Part shown: in pieces, positions 22,945 to 35,139 of the stretch
Layout: each line of letters opens with the position of its first letter
Numbering within the stretch: position 1 is the stretch's first letter
From: Poronia punctata
Taxonomy: Eukaryota > Ascomycota > Sordariomycetes > Xylariales > Xylariaceae
Length of the DNA: 64,000 nucleotides
Direction of reading: 5' to 3'
Assembly: GCA_022579005.1 (NCBI GenBank)
Contig: MU401473.1
Location: 124,001 to 188,000 of the forward strand
Position numbers and translations under genes: made by a program
The notes under the pieces: generated by a model
What the model was told of the DNA's origin: nothing
What the model saw: the letters and a program-made list of their open reading frames with translations, nothing else
Database searches by the model: none

Positions 22945-24870
22945 ATGAGGTTCAATGTTGCTGCGGCCAGGATATGGAACACTTCTTCAAAACATTTGAC
23001 AAGTTTCCAGAGAATCCAACCAGCAGCGACTTCGATTACAGCTCGGGGTCATCAAGTGCGATTCTACAACCCATCCCCATTTTTATATCTTCACCACGGC
23101 ACATCCTCGCTTAAGCAAAAGCAGCAGCATTCTAAATTCTCCGCCATGGCTCCAGAAGAAGACAACAATAATAGTAACAACAACAACAACAACAAAGGGG
23201 GAAAGAGACCTATGGAGGGGCAGCAGTCAAAGATGGGCAAGAAGAGACAGATGAAGAAAACCCGCAAGAGAGAACGTGACATGAACAGCGGCTCATCCGA
23301 AGAAGTTCTCGCCTTTGATATCGCCGCTCTCCGCGCTTCTCTGCTAGAAGGGGAGACGAGCACAAACACAAGCGGTGAAGACGAAAATGCTGTAGCGGCA
23401 GCAGGAGCGCCGGAAGAGTTACCTCCCCCCGGAACCGAGATCGAGGTAAAAGTGGTCGAGCTCGCCTCGACAGGCGACGGCTTGGCCGTAAAAGAGGGCT
23501 CGAAACAGATCTACGTCGTCCCCTTTTCCGTCCCCGGCGACGTCGTCAAAGTCAAGGTATACCGCCACCTGACGGAGGAGAGGTACACCGTAGCGGACTT
23601 CATCTCCGTCGTGCAGCCGTCCCGGTTGCGCGACGACAGCCGCATAGGATGCAAGTACTTCGCCACCTGTTCGGGCTGTCAGTTCCAGATGCTCGACTAC
23701 GCCGAACAGCTCCGGCTGAAGAAGCGGATTGTCGAGAAGGCGTTCCGCAACTTCTCCCAGCTCGCCCCCGAGCTCATCCCCGCTATCCAGGATACCATCG
23801 GCAGCCCTATCCAATATGGCTACCGCACGAAACTCACCCCTCACTTCGACGGCCCGCCGGGAACGTCGAGGCGGAGCAAGGCTCCCTTCGCGGAGAGGCC
23901 TGATATCGGCTTCATGCCCAAGGGGAAGCGCACGACGCTAGACATCGAGGACTGTCCCATTGGCACCGACGCAGTGCGCAAAGGCATGCAGTCTGAGCGC
24001 GAGAGGATGACCACCGAGTTTTCCAAGTATAACAAGGGCGCCACCATCCTTTTACGCGAAAGCACAGCGCGCGTCGCCAAAGACGACGGCGGCGAAGCCA
24101 AGAAACCCGAGGAAGTAGGCGGAGTGATCGAGCCGGTCCGCGTAGAAGGAGACGGCCACGTAGACTTCAAGACGTGCATTACCGACAACAACGCCACATC
24201 GACCGAGTACGTCGGGGACTACGTCTTCCACAATCCCGCCGGGTCATTTTTCCAGAACAACAATTCCATCCTCCCCGTCTTCACAGATTACGTCCGTCAA
24301 CACATTCTTCCCAAATCCACCTCCACATCCCAACCCATAAAATATCTCATAGACGCCTACTCCGGCTCCGGCCTCTTCACCATCACCCTCTCCTCTCTAT
24401 TCGAAAAAAGCACAGGCATCGACATAGCGAGTGCATCCATCGATTACGCGACGCGGAATCTGGAAGCCAACAAGATGGATTGGTCAAGGGCGAATTTCAT
24501 CGCCGCCGACGCAGGCGAGCTCTTCAAGAGCGTAACGTATCCGGCCGACGAGACCGTCGTCGTCCTCGACCCGCCGCGCAAGGGCTGCGATGCCGACTTT
24601 TTAAGCCAGCTATTGCGCTTTGGTCCCCGTCGCGTCGTCTACGTCAGTTGCAACGTGCACACACAGGCGCGGGACGTCGGTATGCTTGTGCGCGGCGAGA
24701 CGGGGCTGAAGAGCCAGGGTGAGGGTGAGGGTGAGGGTCAGGGTCAGACATCCGATCTGAACGAGAAGAAGACTCGTTACGAGATTGAAAGTCTTCGTGG
24801 CTTCGACTTCTTTCCACAGACCGGCCATGTCGAAGGCGTGGCTGTGCTAAACCGTGTGGAATCCACATAA
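22945..24870 (+). CDS. trm2: tRNA (uracil-5-)-methyltransferase, Trm2/RumA type
   Basis: Single exon of 641 residues. After an N-terminal extension and an Asn-rich, Lys-rich linker (about 70-112), a TRAM RNA-binding domain spans about 163-222. It is followed by a cysteine cluster CKYFATCSGCQ as in iron-sulfur RumA-like enzymes. The SAM site is DAYSGSGLFTITL (about 470). DPPRKGCDADF and the catalytic cysteine in YVSCN (about 570) complete the class, with the general-base glutamate in GHVEGVAVL near the end. It makes 5-methyluridine at position 54 of tRNAs. An in-frame Met at residue 68 (MAPEEDNN) could give a shorter form; the first 67 residues are basic and Ser/Thr-rich, like a mitochondrial presequence. 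A GEGEGEGQGQ stretch near residue 593 is a coding microsatellite. Confidence 0.92.
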   Translation: MRFNVAAARIWNTSSKHLTSFQRIQPAATSITARGHQVRFYNPSPFLYLHHGTSSLKQKQQHSKFSAMAPEEDNNNSNNNNNNKGGKRPMEGQQSKMGKKRQMKKTRKRERDMNSGSSEEVLAFDIAALRASLLEGETSTNTSGEDENAVAAAGAPEELPPPGTEIEVKVVELASTGDGLAVKEGSKQIYVVPFSVPGDVVKVKVYRHLTEERYTVADFISVVQPSRLRDDSRIGCKYFATCSGCQFQMLDYAEQLRLKKRIVEKAFRNFSQLAPELIPAIQDTIGSPIQYGYRTKLTPHFDGPPGTSRRSKAPFAERPDIGFMPKGKRTTLDIEDCPIGTDAVRKGMQSERERMTTEFSKYNKGATILLRESTARVAKDDGGEAKKPEEVGGVIEPVRVEGDGHVDFKTCITDNNATSTEYVGDYVFHNPAGSFFQNNNSILPVFTDYVRQHILPKSTSTSQPIKYLIDAYSGSGLFTITLSSLFEKSTGIDIASASIDYATRNLEANKMDWSRANFIAADAGELFKSVTYPADETVVVLDPPRKGCDADFLSQLLRFGPRRVVYVSCNVHTQARDVGMLVRGETGLKSQGEGEGEGQGQTSDLNEKKTRYEIESLRGFDFFPQTGHVEGVAVLNRVEST

Positions 24871-25146
24871 CACATGGATGACCACGCATCATGCGATAAT
24901 GGCAATACATGTCGTTACACTACCAATGGGAAAAGGGGGTAAATCGTGCAGGATGGAAAAATACATCCACAGATTTAGGCCTCCGGATGCTGTATACATA
25001 ATAGATGGCGGTAGACACTATCTAGTTCAAGATACCCAGAAGATCCAGAGGGAACAAATAGAAGTTATCCCAGAAAGACGAAAGGGTGGCATCTGGCCCC
25101 ACTTGGCCCTTTTATACGTCTATAAACACTGTGCCAGCAAATCATA

Positions 25147-27357
25147 CTATTCAAGTAAAACCTTCAATGCCTCTGCCGCGAGCTCAACAACTCCCGCACT
25201 ACGACTCTTTTTGGCGCAAGACTGCAAGATGTTTAAACCGTCCTTTCCCTTGACTGCTTCTCGGGCCATCTTGCCTGCATCTCCTTCACACGAAATCATG
25301 TTAAAGATGGCAAACACACCCCGGTGTCGCAAATCCTCCTTGTCCTCGTTACATAATCCCAATAACACATCCACACCCCGTTCTCTCTTGACCACACCCC
25401 GAACAACTTCTTCGTATGCTGTCAACGATGCTAGTGCGCCACCGGCGGCACTGCGCGTCGCCTCGTCCTCAGCGTCAGCCAGTGCTAGCAGGATATGTAG
25501 ACGGTTGGCGGCTTGTGGCGTGTTTTCAGCGAAGAGAGCTATGCCCTCAACCGACTGCACCAGGTTACAGATGAGCTCCGTAGCCGCTTTCGAAACATAA
25601 GCATTCGATGATAACAACTGTTCTTCAATTTCAGGCATGGCATTGCGGATGATGGTCGCTCTTGTGTCGTCGTCCGTCGATGCAAGGTTGGTCAGGGCCA
25701 TCAAACTCTCAAAGGTGGGCAAAAGATCGCGGGTGTCGGCGTTAGCATCTGGTGGGAGTATGGATGTTAAAGGTCGTATGGCGGCCGTCTGTGGACGAGC
25801 TCGTGTCCCTCCAAAGACAAGAGTTGGGTTGGTGCTGATCAATATTCGAGCAAGCGCCTGGGCCGCAGTGCGCTTCGTTTGTACATCGGCCTCTGGCAAG
25901 ACTGACCAAGCGGCGATGAGCAAGTTGACGGCGCCCTGCTGGGCAAGCTGGCCCCTGATACTAGTGGTGACCGAAAGAGAGAATAAGATGGACACGATGA
26001 TGGAGAGGGCTGCGCTAGAAACGTGACGACTGTGTGTGACTAGAACTGGTACTATACCGGCTGCGAAAACCTTTTTACATCGTTCGGTCACACGTTCGTC
26101 ACCGTCCAATGGATTGGGAGGTGGGAGCTTGCCAGCTGCATTCGCATACGCTTTAAGTTGGTTCATCTTCTTCTCCTCTTCGGACTGGACTGGCCGGTAG
26201 CGGGTGAGGTTCGAAAATATACTGAGAGCGCCGTAAGTAAGGGGTGATTTTGGCGGAGCTTCGCCCAAAATCTTAACCAAAATCTTCAGAAGATCCGGGT
26301 TGCGCACGACCTCTTCCTTGATAACAGGCTGGATGGTGGCATATGCCAACCCTTCGATGGAATGTCGTTTCCCACTCTCGGGGTCGGTGAGCAAGGTAGT
26401 AATGAATCGCTTAGACAGGTCCACGATGCTGGTGGTCGCAGGCCGAATCCGACCTTCACCGTCTTTATTCGCTTCCTGGCCTGTTGACGGTACTGCCTGG
26501 AACCATCACATCAGCCGTTGGTGTCCCGTGTGTCCCGGTCTGCCGAATCATTTCCACTCGTAAGAAGACGGTATCCGAAGTGGGAGCTTCAATTTGCCTA
26601 CCATCAGTTTGGCCAGGATGACTGTGGCAAGTTGCTGTACAACCTGGGAGTGCCTGCGCATGGAAATGGAGCCGGCCGTGACCTCTACTTCGGGCTCCGC
26701 AGTATGGATGGCTTTGAAAAGCTCGGCTGGGTCCTGGCCGACAACCTCTTCCAGCCATTCAGTGCAGTACTTCTTGATGGCCTCGCGGCATTGCGGATGC
26801 ATTGAGGCAGCATCCAACATCTCCAGGCAGGCCGTCTCGACCTTGCGGCTCTTCCACTTCCTCCTCATCAAAGGATCGAGACTAGGAAGAAAGCCCTCGC
26901 TGAGGAACATCTCGACCGTAGGCACTGGTGCGATGGGGAACATAGCACCAGCCACGCAAAAGGCAACGATGTAGTCGTCATAAGTGCCCCTCTTGATGCG
27001 GTCGTAGAAGAACTTCTGCAGGGCCGCCCCGCCCTTGTTACCGGCCGCCTTTAGATAGGCTGATGCGGTCAAGATGGCATGTTGCCGGACGGCGTCCGAA
27101 TGCCTCATATCCAGGTAGCCGAGGACGGTGTCGACACACATATCGTCCAGTATGTCGCAGACGGATTCCGACTTGGCGTCCTCGGCGGCGGCATCCTTGT
27201 TGAGCAACTTTGTCAGTCGGTCGAGAGCCTCACAAGTCTCGTCGTCTTCCTGGCCACCTTCCATGAGCTGGGCAAGGATGAGTCGGCCTTGGTCTAGATG
27301 ACCGTAGCTTTCGAGCTTCTGTGGCTCCGAGGCAATGCGAATTGGATGCTCCTCCAT
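25147..27357 (-). CDS. she4: UNC-45/She4-type myosin chaperone
   Basis: Predicted 701 residues in two exons, 27357-26602 and 26496-25147, joined across a 105-nt intron in phase 0. The protein is an uninterrupted array of armadillo/HEAT-like helices, with the UCS-domain signature in its second half (SPLTYGALSIFSNLTRYRP, about 310-330, and SSAALSIIVSILFSLS). As in other fungi it lacks the TPR domain of animal UNC-45. The UCS family folds and stabilises myosin motor heads; fungal members (She4, Cro1) are needed for endocytosis and septation. Confidence 0.9.
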
Positions 27358-29585
27358 GGCGTTGGCTGAATGATAGCGCTGTCTGGGGAGATACAGGTAG
27401 CGTTAATATACCCGAGTAGGTACCACGTTTTGGCTTGACAATTTGAAACTGAGGCACGGATGTATACCAGTGTGAGGAAATGCTTGTAGCAAGTCTACGT
27501 AGTGGCTGAGGAATAGAAAGATTGTCTGGAAGCAATGTCAGATTGGTATCCGAAGATGTGCGGCGTAGGGAAGAGTAGAGGTGGAATCAAAGATGAGATG
27601 GAGAGTTGGGATATAGATATTTATATGTCAAAGGGGTACACCCCCGCCAACGCCAGATACTGTGACACAAATGTTGGGATATTGAAACAGACGGAAAGAG
27701 AGTCCGGCACAATAGGATAGATGTACAGGTTTATCCACGGACAAAATGTACTCAAGGTCCGATGTTTTACAAAGTGCTCGAGGCGGGAACATGTGTAAAC
27801 ACGTATGCTGGAGTGTGCGGACATCCGTAAAAAGCCGATACCCCCTCGGTACCTATTAATAGGTCAAAAGTCGGCCTTTTGGGTCGAACATGATGGATAT
27901 TATACATATAAAGTTTGGATACCAACTAAAAGTAATGCAGAAATGATAAGAAACCCGGAACGAACATGGGATACTGGTTTTTACCTTTCAAACCATCAAG
28001 GCCGTGTCTCATGCGGGGCGAAATCCGTAAGCCGAAAGCACAGCTCGAGGACAAGGACATTTACTCACCTGACAGACAAATCCAAGTGGGAGGCAAACTG
28101 TCCGGTCACGAGCCACTTCACCTTATGAGTAAATGATGTAAGTATGGCATCGACAGTCTCGCATTCCAGGGAGGATGCTCACACGTATTTGTGCACTTGT
28201 ATTGTATGCGACACTTCCTGGTATGGAGGTAAACTCCGCCTCTGACCGAGTTTAAAAGTCGGCTTTGCAAGTAAAATCAAGAGGGCCGATGGGAAAGATA
28301 ACGGGGTATGAACAACTACTTACACACCAACAGAACTTGTAATTGCTCACTGTCCAGGCCGGACCTTCCGTGGTGGACCGATTTAGAATACGAAGGAGCT
28401 CGGAGAGTAACGATGGTGTGGGCAAACAGAGGGATGTGTCTACCAAGTCTATCAAGGTAGGCGCTGCTCAACTTCAGCCAGGTATGTACGTACTACGTAA
28501 GGCAGCTAGCACCCAGAGCAGTTATCTTGGCGCGGCGCTTCAACGCCAAACTCGAGGATACCTAGGAAGAAGAGGACATAGCATCACGTAAGTACCAATG
28601 TTGCTTTGCCCATCAATTGCCTACATTGTAGGTTAAGGTATACGCCTGCCTAGGAAATACCCCTATACACTGGATATGCTTCCTGTTTTACATTGTTTTG
28701 ATTTAGTGTATTTTACATGTACAAAAATATTTCTGTCTGTAACCATAAGAAGAGAAAGGATTGGGATTGGTAACATCTGCAAACATACTTTGGCTTCAAG
28801 CTTCAAGCCAGCTCTGATGCGGGGCATTGAAGGTAGGAGGGGCAGTCAGTCACATGTGCGTAGCATAGAGCATACCTACATCTCATAGATAGTACGTGTA
28901 GGTACCCAACCAACCTACACAAAAAGGCTGATATCCTAAACGCGTCCTATCGGTCCCTAGCGGTTGTACGTAATGCCCAGCATAATACCGTTTCTACTTG
29001 TAGAGACGTATGACGTCGGTTGTACATGAGCAAAGGTGATTAGGAAAAATGGTGTGCTTTGCCAAGGTGTCAGGTTAGCCTACTCGTACAGTACTTCGGT
29101 ACCTAGCACAAACCCCTGTTATCTCCAAGCCAGGCAGCTAGGGTGCTATGGCTGCTAACCAATCAAGTACAATTTTTATCCTCACCATTAATACTTTTCA
29201 CGACGACTTCAACTGACAAGACGCTTTTTTATCATACAGATGTACATATATGTCCTAATATTTGAAACAAGAATTTTTAATCAAACCTCAAAGCCCAGGT
29301 CTAGAAGCACACGTCCATGAATTGCTGCCCCCGCCTAGAATTGCATGGTAACTGAAACATCGTGGTGGCTTTGTTCTCTGGAACATTTTTACTAAGCTGT
29401 AATGCAGCAACGAGGACGGATAATATGAGCGTGTAATGCCTGGGTCGCAACAACCTCCTCAAGGGGTCCTCATACCGGTCCCTGTTTCTTCTCACCTATG
29501 ATTTGAATTTACAGTGATAGGGTTGTTCAGATCTGGGTCTTAGTTGAAGCGGAACAATCAGAGTAACTATTTACTACAAGCCAAA
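27358..29585. other. Gene-poor divergent intergenic region, 2.2 kb
   Basis: Separates the divergent she4 and tfb4 genes. Short open frames (27805-28128, 28343-28591) have no recognisable domain. TACCTA/TAGGTA words recur at about 28470-28490, 28640-28660 and 28870-28920. No RNA gene recognised. Confidence 0.45.
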
Positions 29586-30653
29586 ATGAATCGAATCGAC
29601 GCCTCCGAGCACTACGACGAGAGCGTCTTCGCAAGCCAGTCGCCGTCACTCCTCACCGTGATAATCGACACCAATCCCCGCGCCTGGGCCGCAATACACG
29701 ACCTCCTCCCCATATCCCAGGCCATAGCCAACGTCCTGGTCTTTATAAATGCGCACCTGGCCTATGGCAACGAGAACCAAGTTGCCGTCCTCGCCGCCCA
29801 TACAAACCGCGCCGTCTGGCTCTATCCAGTCCCGCCCGATGTAGGGCCGTCCGGCCGTCACGGCGGCCAACTGGGCACATCACCCAACAAGTATCCCCAG
29901 TTCGCCCAGATCGAATCCACCATCCTCGGCTCTTTGCGATCCCTCATAGACAAGACGACGACCGCCGATCTCGCATCGACGACTACTCTCCTCTCGGGCG
30001 CCCTTAGCCTAGCGCTCTCATATACACACAAGACTTCCCTGGTCTTCGAGCCGCCAAGAAAACCCAACGATCCGGCCCACCCGACCACGACCCCATCCTC
30101 TCAAACCGCCACACCAAACTTACACGCCCGCATTCTCCTTCTGTCCGTCTCACAGTCCCAGCCGAGCCAATACATCCCTACCATGAACGCCGTGTTCGCC
30201 GCCTCGCACGCCCGCATCCCCATCGACACGCTCTCCCTCTACGGCGACCCGACCTTCTTGCAACAAGCCGCCTTCATCACAGGCGGCATCTTCCTCTCAG
30301 CCGCTTCCAACCCCCGAGGCCTCCTATCCTACCTCATGTTCGGCTTTTTATCCGATACCCAAGCGCGCAAGTCCCTCATCGTTCCCACACAGGACTCGGT
30401 CGATTTCCGCGCCGCCTGTTTCTGTCACCGCAAGGTCGTCGACACAGGATATGTCTGCAGCATCTGCCTCAGCATATTCTGCGAAATTCCAGAGAATGCA
30501 GAGTGTCTTACTTGCGGCGAGAAACTAGCCATCGGCAACTACGGCATCAAACCGGCAGTCGTGCCCAGGAGGAAGAAGAAGCGGAAGCGTGTCAATGGTG
30601 TAGGCGGGCGGGAAGAGACAGGTAGTGCCACCGGTACACCGGCGCCATCATGA
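29586..30653 (+). CDS. tfb4: TFIIH subunit Tfb4 (p34)
   Basis: Single exon of 355 residues from MNRIDASEHYDE; an upstream in-frame ATG at 29544 adds 14 unlikely residues. A von Willebrand A-like domain (about 20-260) opens with LLTVIIDTNPRAW and contains IPIDTLSLYG. A C-terminal four-cysteine zinc site (CFCHRK, CSIC, C-x-x-CGEKL, about 275-320) is followed by a Lys/Arg-rich tail. Tfb4 pairs with Ssl1 (p44) in the TFIIH core for transcription initiation and nucleotide-excision repair. Confidence 0.93.
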   Translation: MNRIDASEHYDESVFASQSPSLLTVIIDTNPRAWAAIHDLLPISQAIANVLVFINAHLAYGNENQVAVLAAHTNRAVWLYPVPPDVGPSGRHGGQLGTSPNKYPQFAQIESTILGSLRSLIDKTTTADLASTTTLLSGALSLALSYTHKTSLVFEPPRKPNDPAHPTTTPSSQTATPNLHARILLLSVSQSQPSQYIPTMNAVFAASHARIPIDTLSLYGDPTFLQQAAFITGGIFLSAASNPRGLLSYLMFGFLSDTQARKSLIVPTQDSVDFRAACFCHRKVVDTGYVCSICLSIFCEIPENAECLTCGEKLAIGNYGIKPAVVPRRKKKRKRVNGVGGREETGSATGTPAPS

Positions 30654-31414
30654 GCCCTGGGCGGTCATGATTGACGGCACAATAATAATCATTTAGAGCA
30701 TGAAAAAGCCATGTCCTTTGGGTGCTGTTTGTTGTATTGCTACTGGTGATGCGGAACTATGACCCGCAAGTTAGGGCCGATGAAATATCACGCCCCGTTT
30801 TACCGGCACTCAAGCACTACACCGTCTTTATTTTATGATTTGCCTCCAGCGTTTTCCTGAGCCACATATATGCTCAGTTGCTCTATTAGTGGTGCTCTAT
30901 CAGTGGTCAAGGAATTGAGCGCCAGAGGTTCTAGGGGTTTGCAGTATTAAAGAATATTATAATTACGAAGACGATTGTCTAGACAATGACGAACTAGGCT
31001 GATAACTCATCACAAGAGACCAGACCCGTACATCCTACATTTAGGTCTTAGGGCTCTGCGAGCGAACAACCCCAAGCGCGGGTTGTTATGCTTTAATCCT
31101 TACTCTTGTTCCCTCTCCTTTTTGGATCCTTGCCGAGCGAGGCACTTTTGGCCCAAGACCACACTTCAACCTAGCTCACAAATATAAGATAATACGCCTA
31201 GTGAGAAATCCAAAAAGAGACGCCGTCTGAGGCAATCGATATTTATATTTAGGTGAATGCTGCCGTGATGCTCCGCTATTGATGAGACCTCTACCCCCCG
31301 TTCATGCATTATACAATTTTGCAATGCTGACCATCCAACGACACTGGATTAAGGATTGTCCGACATACCTAACCGCCAGGTATTACCAAGGTATGTCCAA
31401 CCGTGGTATACAGT
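30654..31414. other. Convergent 3' intergenic region (tfb4 / taspase-like gene)
   Basis: No gene or RNA recognised. GTGGTGCTCTATCAGTGG near 30890-30908 partly repeats the preceding bases. Confidence 0.45.
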
Positions 31415-33410
31415 TCAAGCCTGAATCTTGCGCGCCCCCTGTGCGGTTGTGCTACCGCCTTCATTGAGGCGCGACATAACACACGCCGGGTGGCGGTCAT
31501 TGGATCCCATCGAGGCCAGCGCGAATGACTCCGTGTTGTGTGCAAAGTACAGATAGTAGCCACCGGCTGTTTTCTTGACCGCCATAACCCCAATCGCACC
31601 GGTCGAGGAGGATTCCCGAACGCTGGGATGGCCGAGGAAATCGTGTGAGATGAAGCTCCCAAGGATGTTGCCTTCGTCATCTTCCGCCACATCCCTGCCC
31701 CCAGGTCCGCGGACTGTGCCCTGGTAGATACGCTCGGCACAGCGCTGAGAAGCCATCGTTGTTGCCATGTGTTCTCCAGTGCCACTCGTTACTGCCGCTA
31801 CTGAGATCTTGTCTGTATCACCGGGGTCTTCGGGGATGATGGCGCTGCCCACACCAACTAGAGCCGCCGGCCCTACCCGTCCCCGGTGCTTCATGCCAAT
31901 CCCACCTGAAGACGACCCTGCAGCTATATTGCCCGCATAGTCGATGGCAATAGCACCTACAGTGTCGGTGATCAAGTCGTCCGCATCTTCTTCTTCACAG
32001 ACGGTGGTCCCGTGATGGTGTTGATACCCTCTGATGGTAGGGTCTGGGGGTATGTCAAATGTCATGTCATCGTTTGCGCCATCATGGTTGATAAGACAAG
32101 GTGTGTTCGGGCGAGAGGGCGTCGCATCGTGGTTGCACATACTACCGTCAGCGCTTCCATCGCTGTTTTTCTGGAAGTTCTGCTGTCGTTTGCGTGACGA
32201 AGAGCCAGCGAAGCTTGGTGGGCTAGAATCTCGTGGAGGTGAAGACAGGGGCGAGGCCAAAAAGGGGGATCTGTTACTATGGGGAGAGCTAGCATCTGGC
32301 GAATCCGGCTGGCCTTCATTCCAAGTACCAGTCATTATGGCGCTAGTGTGGTCTTTTTGACCTCCCCGGGCATACGAGGCGGCTAGTTTCTCATCGATGG
32401 TTGCCGAGGTTGGTCTATCCCTCGCCTCGGCCTGCTCTGCCCGCTTTAGGTCTTCGCGCCACCGAATAAAGCGGTCACGGGCGTTCTTCGAGATAAGTGC
32501 CCTGTTGGGGATCAGAGCCAGACCTTCATCCTGCGCGAAGTGCTTTGCGCCTTCACCAACGAGCAGATTAGGCGGTACACGGCGGAGGGATAGCGGCTTA
32601 TTGCTGCTCTCCAATATGAGCCGGGCCAGAGTGATTGGGTTCTTTATGTCTATGATGTGTTAGCCCGCCGAGACAGGCAGCTGCGATTGATAGGGGTAGG
32701 AAGGGAGCGGTCGGGGCGCCTACTTCGAACTGCACCGCAAGCTCCGCTTCGCCCAAAATGGTCCACCATGGTAGCGTCACATTCGACATTCCCGTCGAGG
32801 CTTAAATTACTCCCGTAGCCAGCATTTGTTATTTCGTTGTCTTCGAGGAGCTTGATAGCGGCCTCGACGGCCTCGATAGCCGAGCGGCCTGATCTCAACA
32901 CTCTCATGCTCGCGCGTGCAGCTCTGCCCAGAGGTTTATCAGCATCATGTTACGTATGCAGTATTAATCAATCATATACACTTACTCACTGCAAGCTTCG
33001 AGATGAACCCTTTCATTTCCAGTGCTGTGATAGCCAGCTCCGGCATGTATGAAAATTGCAGCAACTGCGCCCCCTTTCAAGCGTTTAGTTGATCTATCAG
33101 CCGTTCCGTCTCCCGATACTAGGTTCCCCCAGCCATTCCGATAGTCTTGCGAAACGCCGGCCCGTTGAGCTTTGTCGGCACTATTTGCAGTAGCAATACC
33201 CACGGGAGAATTAGAGCTGGGATCACTCGCAGAGTAGTTCCCGCTTTCATGGCCATCGTCATCAGATTTTCTCTTGCCAAGAAGACTCTGAATGCGATGG
33301 AAATAGGACCGGACGGGTGTCGGTTCTCGGTAGAGTGACTTCGTACTTTTCTCTTGCTCACCGGCACCGGGGTTATGTTGCGGTTTGTCCGGCATCATGG
33401 CCGAAAGCAC
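31415..33410 (-). CDS. Taspase-1-like threonine peptidase / asparaginase family (Ntn hydrolase)
   Basis: Predicted 619 residues in three exons: 33410-32986, 32923-32724 and 32649-31415, with introns of 62 and 74 nt. IFIHAGAGYHS, NAGYGSNLS, ECDATMVDH and NIKNPITLAR define the asparaginase-2 alpha subunit. The catalytic N-terminal threonine of the beta subunit is in DTVGAIAIDYAGNIAAGSSSGG, with GRVGPAAL and TSGTGEH after it. About 130 residues rich in Ser, Pro and Asp precede the cleavage site, a long disordered loop more like taspase 1 than a plain asparaginase. A 110-residue polar N-terminal extension with an RKRKSD-like basic patch could direct it to the nucleus. A Met at 33398 or 33395 may be the real start. 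Substrate unknown. Confidence 0.88.
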
Positions 33411-35139
33411 GGGATCCCCAATCCGCCCAGCTGGTTGAATTCGAGCTTTGGCTTATTAAATGTAACTCGGTATAGCCAAAAAGCTAAGGTGTTTCGTAGG
33501 TATAATGCAAAGATATATAGCAGTTCGGTTGTCTAGATGGACTAACAGCTAGAACAAGCATCTGAAAACTTCGAGAGTCGGCGGCCTGGGATGAGGAAGG
33601 AGCCTTGCCGCCACAGGGCCAAGCCAGTGCTGGAGCGGGCAGAGCGATCAACGGTACAGACGGCGTATAATTTGTACTGAATAGATTTGACAGAACAGAA
33701 TGCCAATGTCTGAATGTAGGTAATGGACTGGGACTGGCCTCCTTGGGCCACTGTCACGGGAGAGCGGAGTGAGAAGCAGGAGGTAAGCAATAGGTAGGTG
33801 GGCTAAGTCGTGTCCAAGAAGATCTCTGCCTAGGTCCTAGGAGGAGATATCATATGTAAGTGATAAAGTAAGGCACCTTGGTGTGCGAAAGTCAAGCCTG
33901 CATCAAAGTATCAGAAATGTTACAGACCTAAAGCCGTCTTATTTGGGCGAGAAGTTGCGGTCCCCTTGACAGGAGTCACTGGGGAAAGGGGTTTAGAAGT
34001 TGCGATGTCTGAGCGAGCCCTGGGGGCAGCTTCCTTCCGCAGGAAGGAATGTGACGCCTTTGGGACCTGGATATCGGGTTTTGTCCAGTCTCGAGGAAAG
34101 CACTTACGTATGTAGGTATTTGTGTAGGTAGGTACTTTAGCTACATGTAGGTAAGTACCGGGGAGTAGGTATTCACACTTGGAAATGGACCTCACACGAA
34201 AGAGTGTCGGAGCATGCCGCGACTCGCGCTTACCAAGTCCTTATAGGTGAGTGTTCATCTCTACCAAAACCCACGGCTGGCCTTTGTAGCTTGTAATGAA
34301 TCATATAAGCTTAAATGCAAAGTTTTGCCAGCGATTGTCAAGGAAAAAGGAAAAGGTGATAGTGAGATTGGGATTGAGCTTCTCACAGAGGGCTTCATAT
34401 GGTTCAATTGCCGATTACAAACCGTGGGAGCAACATTCAGAGATAGGTATCACTGAGAAAACATGCGCTATTCTAGGATAACAAATGTGCCTAATTAGGT
34501 CTAACACTGACCTACTGAACACATGGGAAAGATTCATACTCACAAGCTTTCGAAATAGGTAGAATTTGCCTGGCCATCTTACACCTAATATGGCTCTTGA
34601 AGTGTCTATTGCAGGAGTACGCTAGGCGTAAAGGCAGGGAGGCAGGTTGAGGCTACCTACACATATCCCAGCCATAATGGAAGTCAGTGTGGCACCTCCC
34701 CGCCAATGTCATAATAAAGCTTAATTACATATTACTCGACTCTCTGAGCGGGGTCTGGGGGAACTTGAAGGTGGCTTAGGCCTCACCCATCGTCATCGCT
34801 CTCATTTGCCCACGAATTGGTCAATTGCGGGCTTGGGAGCTACTACACCTTGGCCACGTTATTACAGGTACCTGCACACCGGCTTTCGTCGCCTGCGCGC
34901 ATCAGGCAATCATATATGCACCGCACCTCGCCGTACAACTAGGCTATCGCTGTCTCTGCCGACTGCTGGGAGGAGACGATTTCATTCCGTCCAACCATCC
35001 AACCGCTTCCAGCATTGCCCGCAGCTCTTAGATACTCCGTATAACGCCGACGTATAGTCGGACCTTACCCCATCTCCTTACCTAGATACCCGGACCGCCA
35101 CGCTACAGGACCTGCGCGACATCGCCTACTATTCTCGCC
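33411..35139. other. Divergent intergenic region, 1.7 kb
   Basis: No convincing gene. It holds the promoters of the taspase-like gene and arp3. The stretch 34105-34160 is dense in GTAGGTA words. An AT-normal, CT-rich leader precedes arp3. Confidence 0.5.

Noticed and set aside
24174..24722. 182-codon frame overlapping trm2 in another frame
   Set aside because: Arg/His-rich composition typical of a shadow frame, with no domain.
28343..28591. 82-codon open frame in the she4-tfb4 gap
   Set aside because: Short, no homology recognised, no supporting splice structure.
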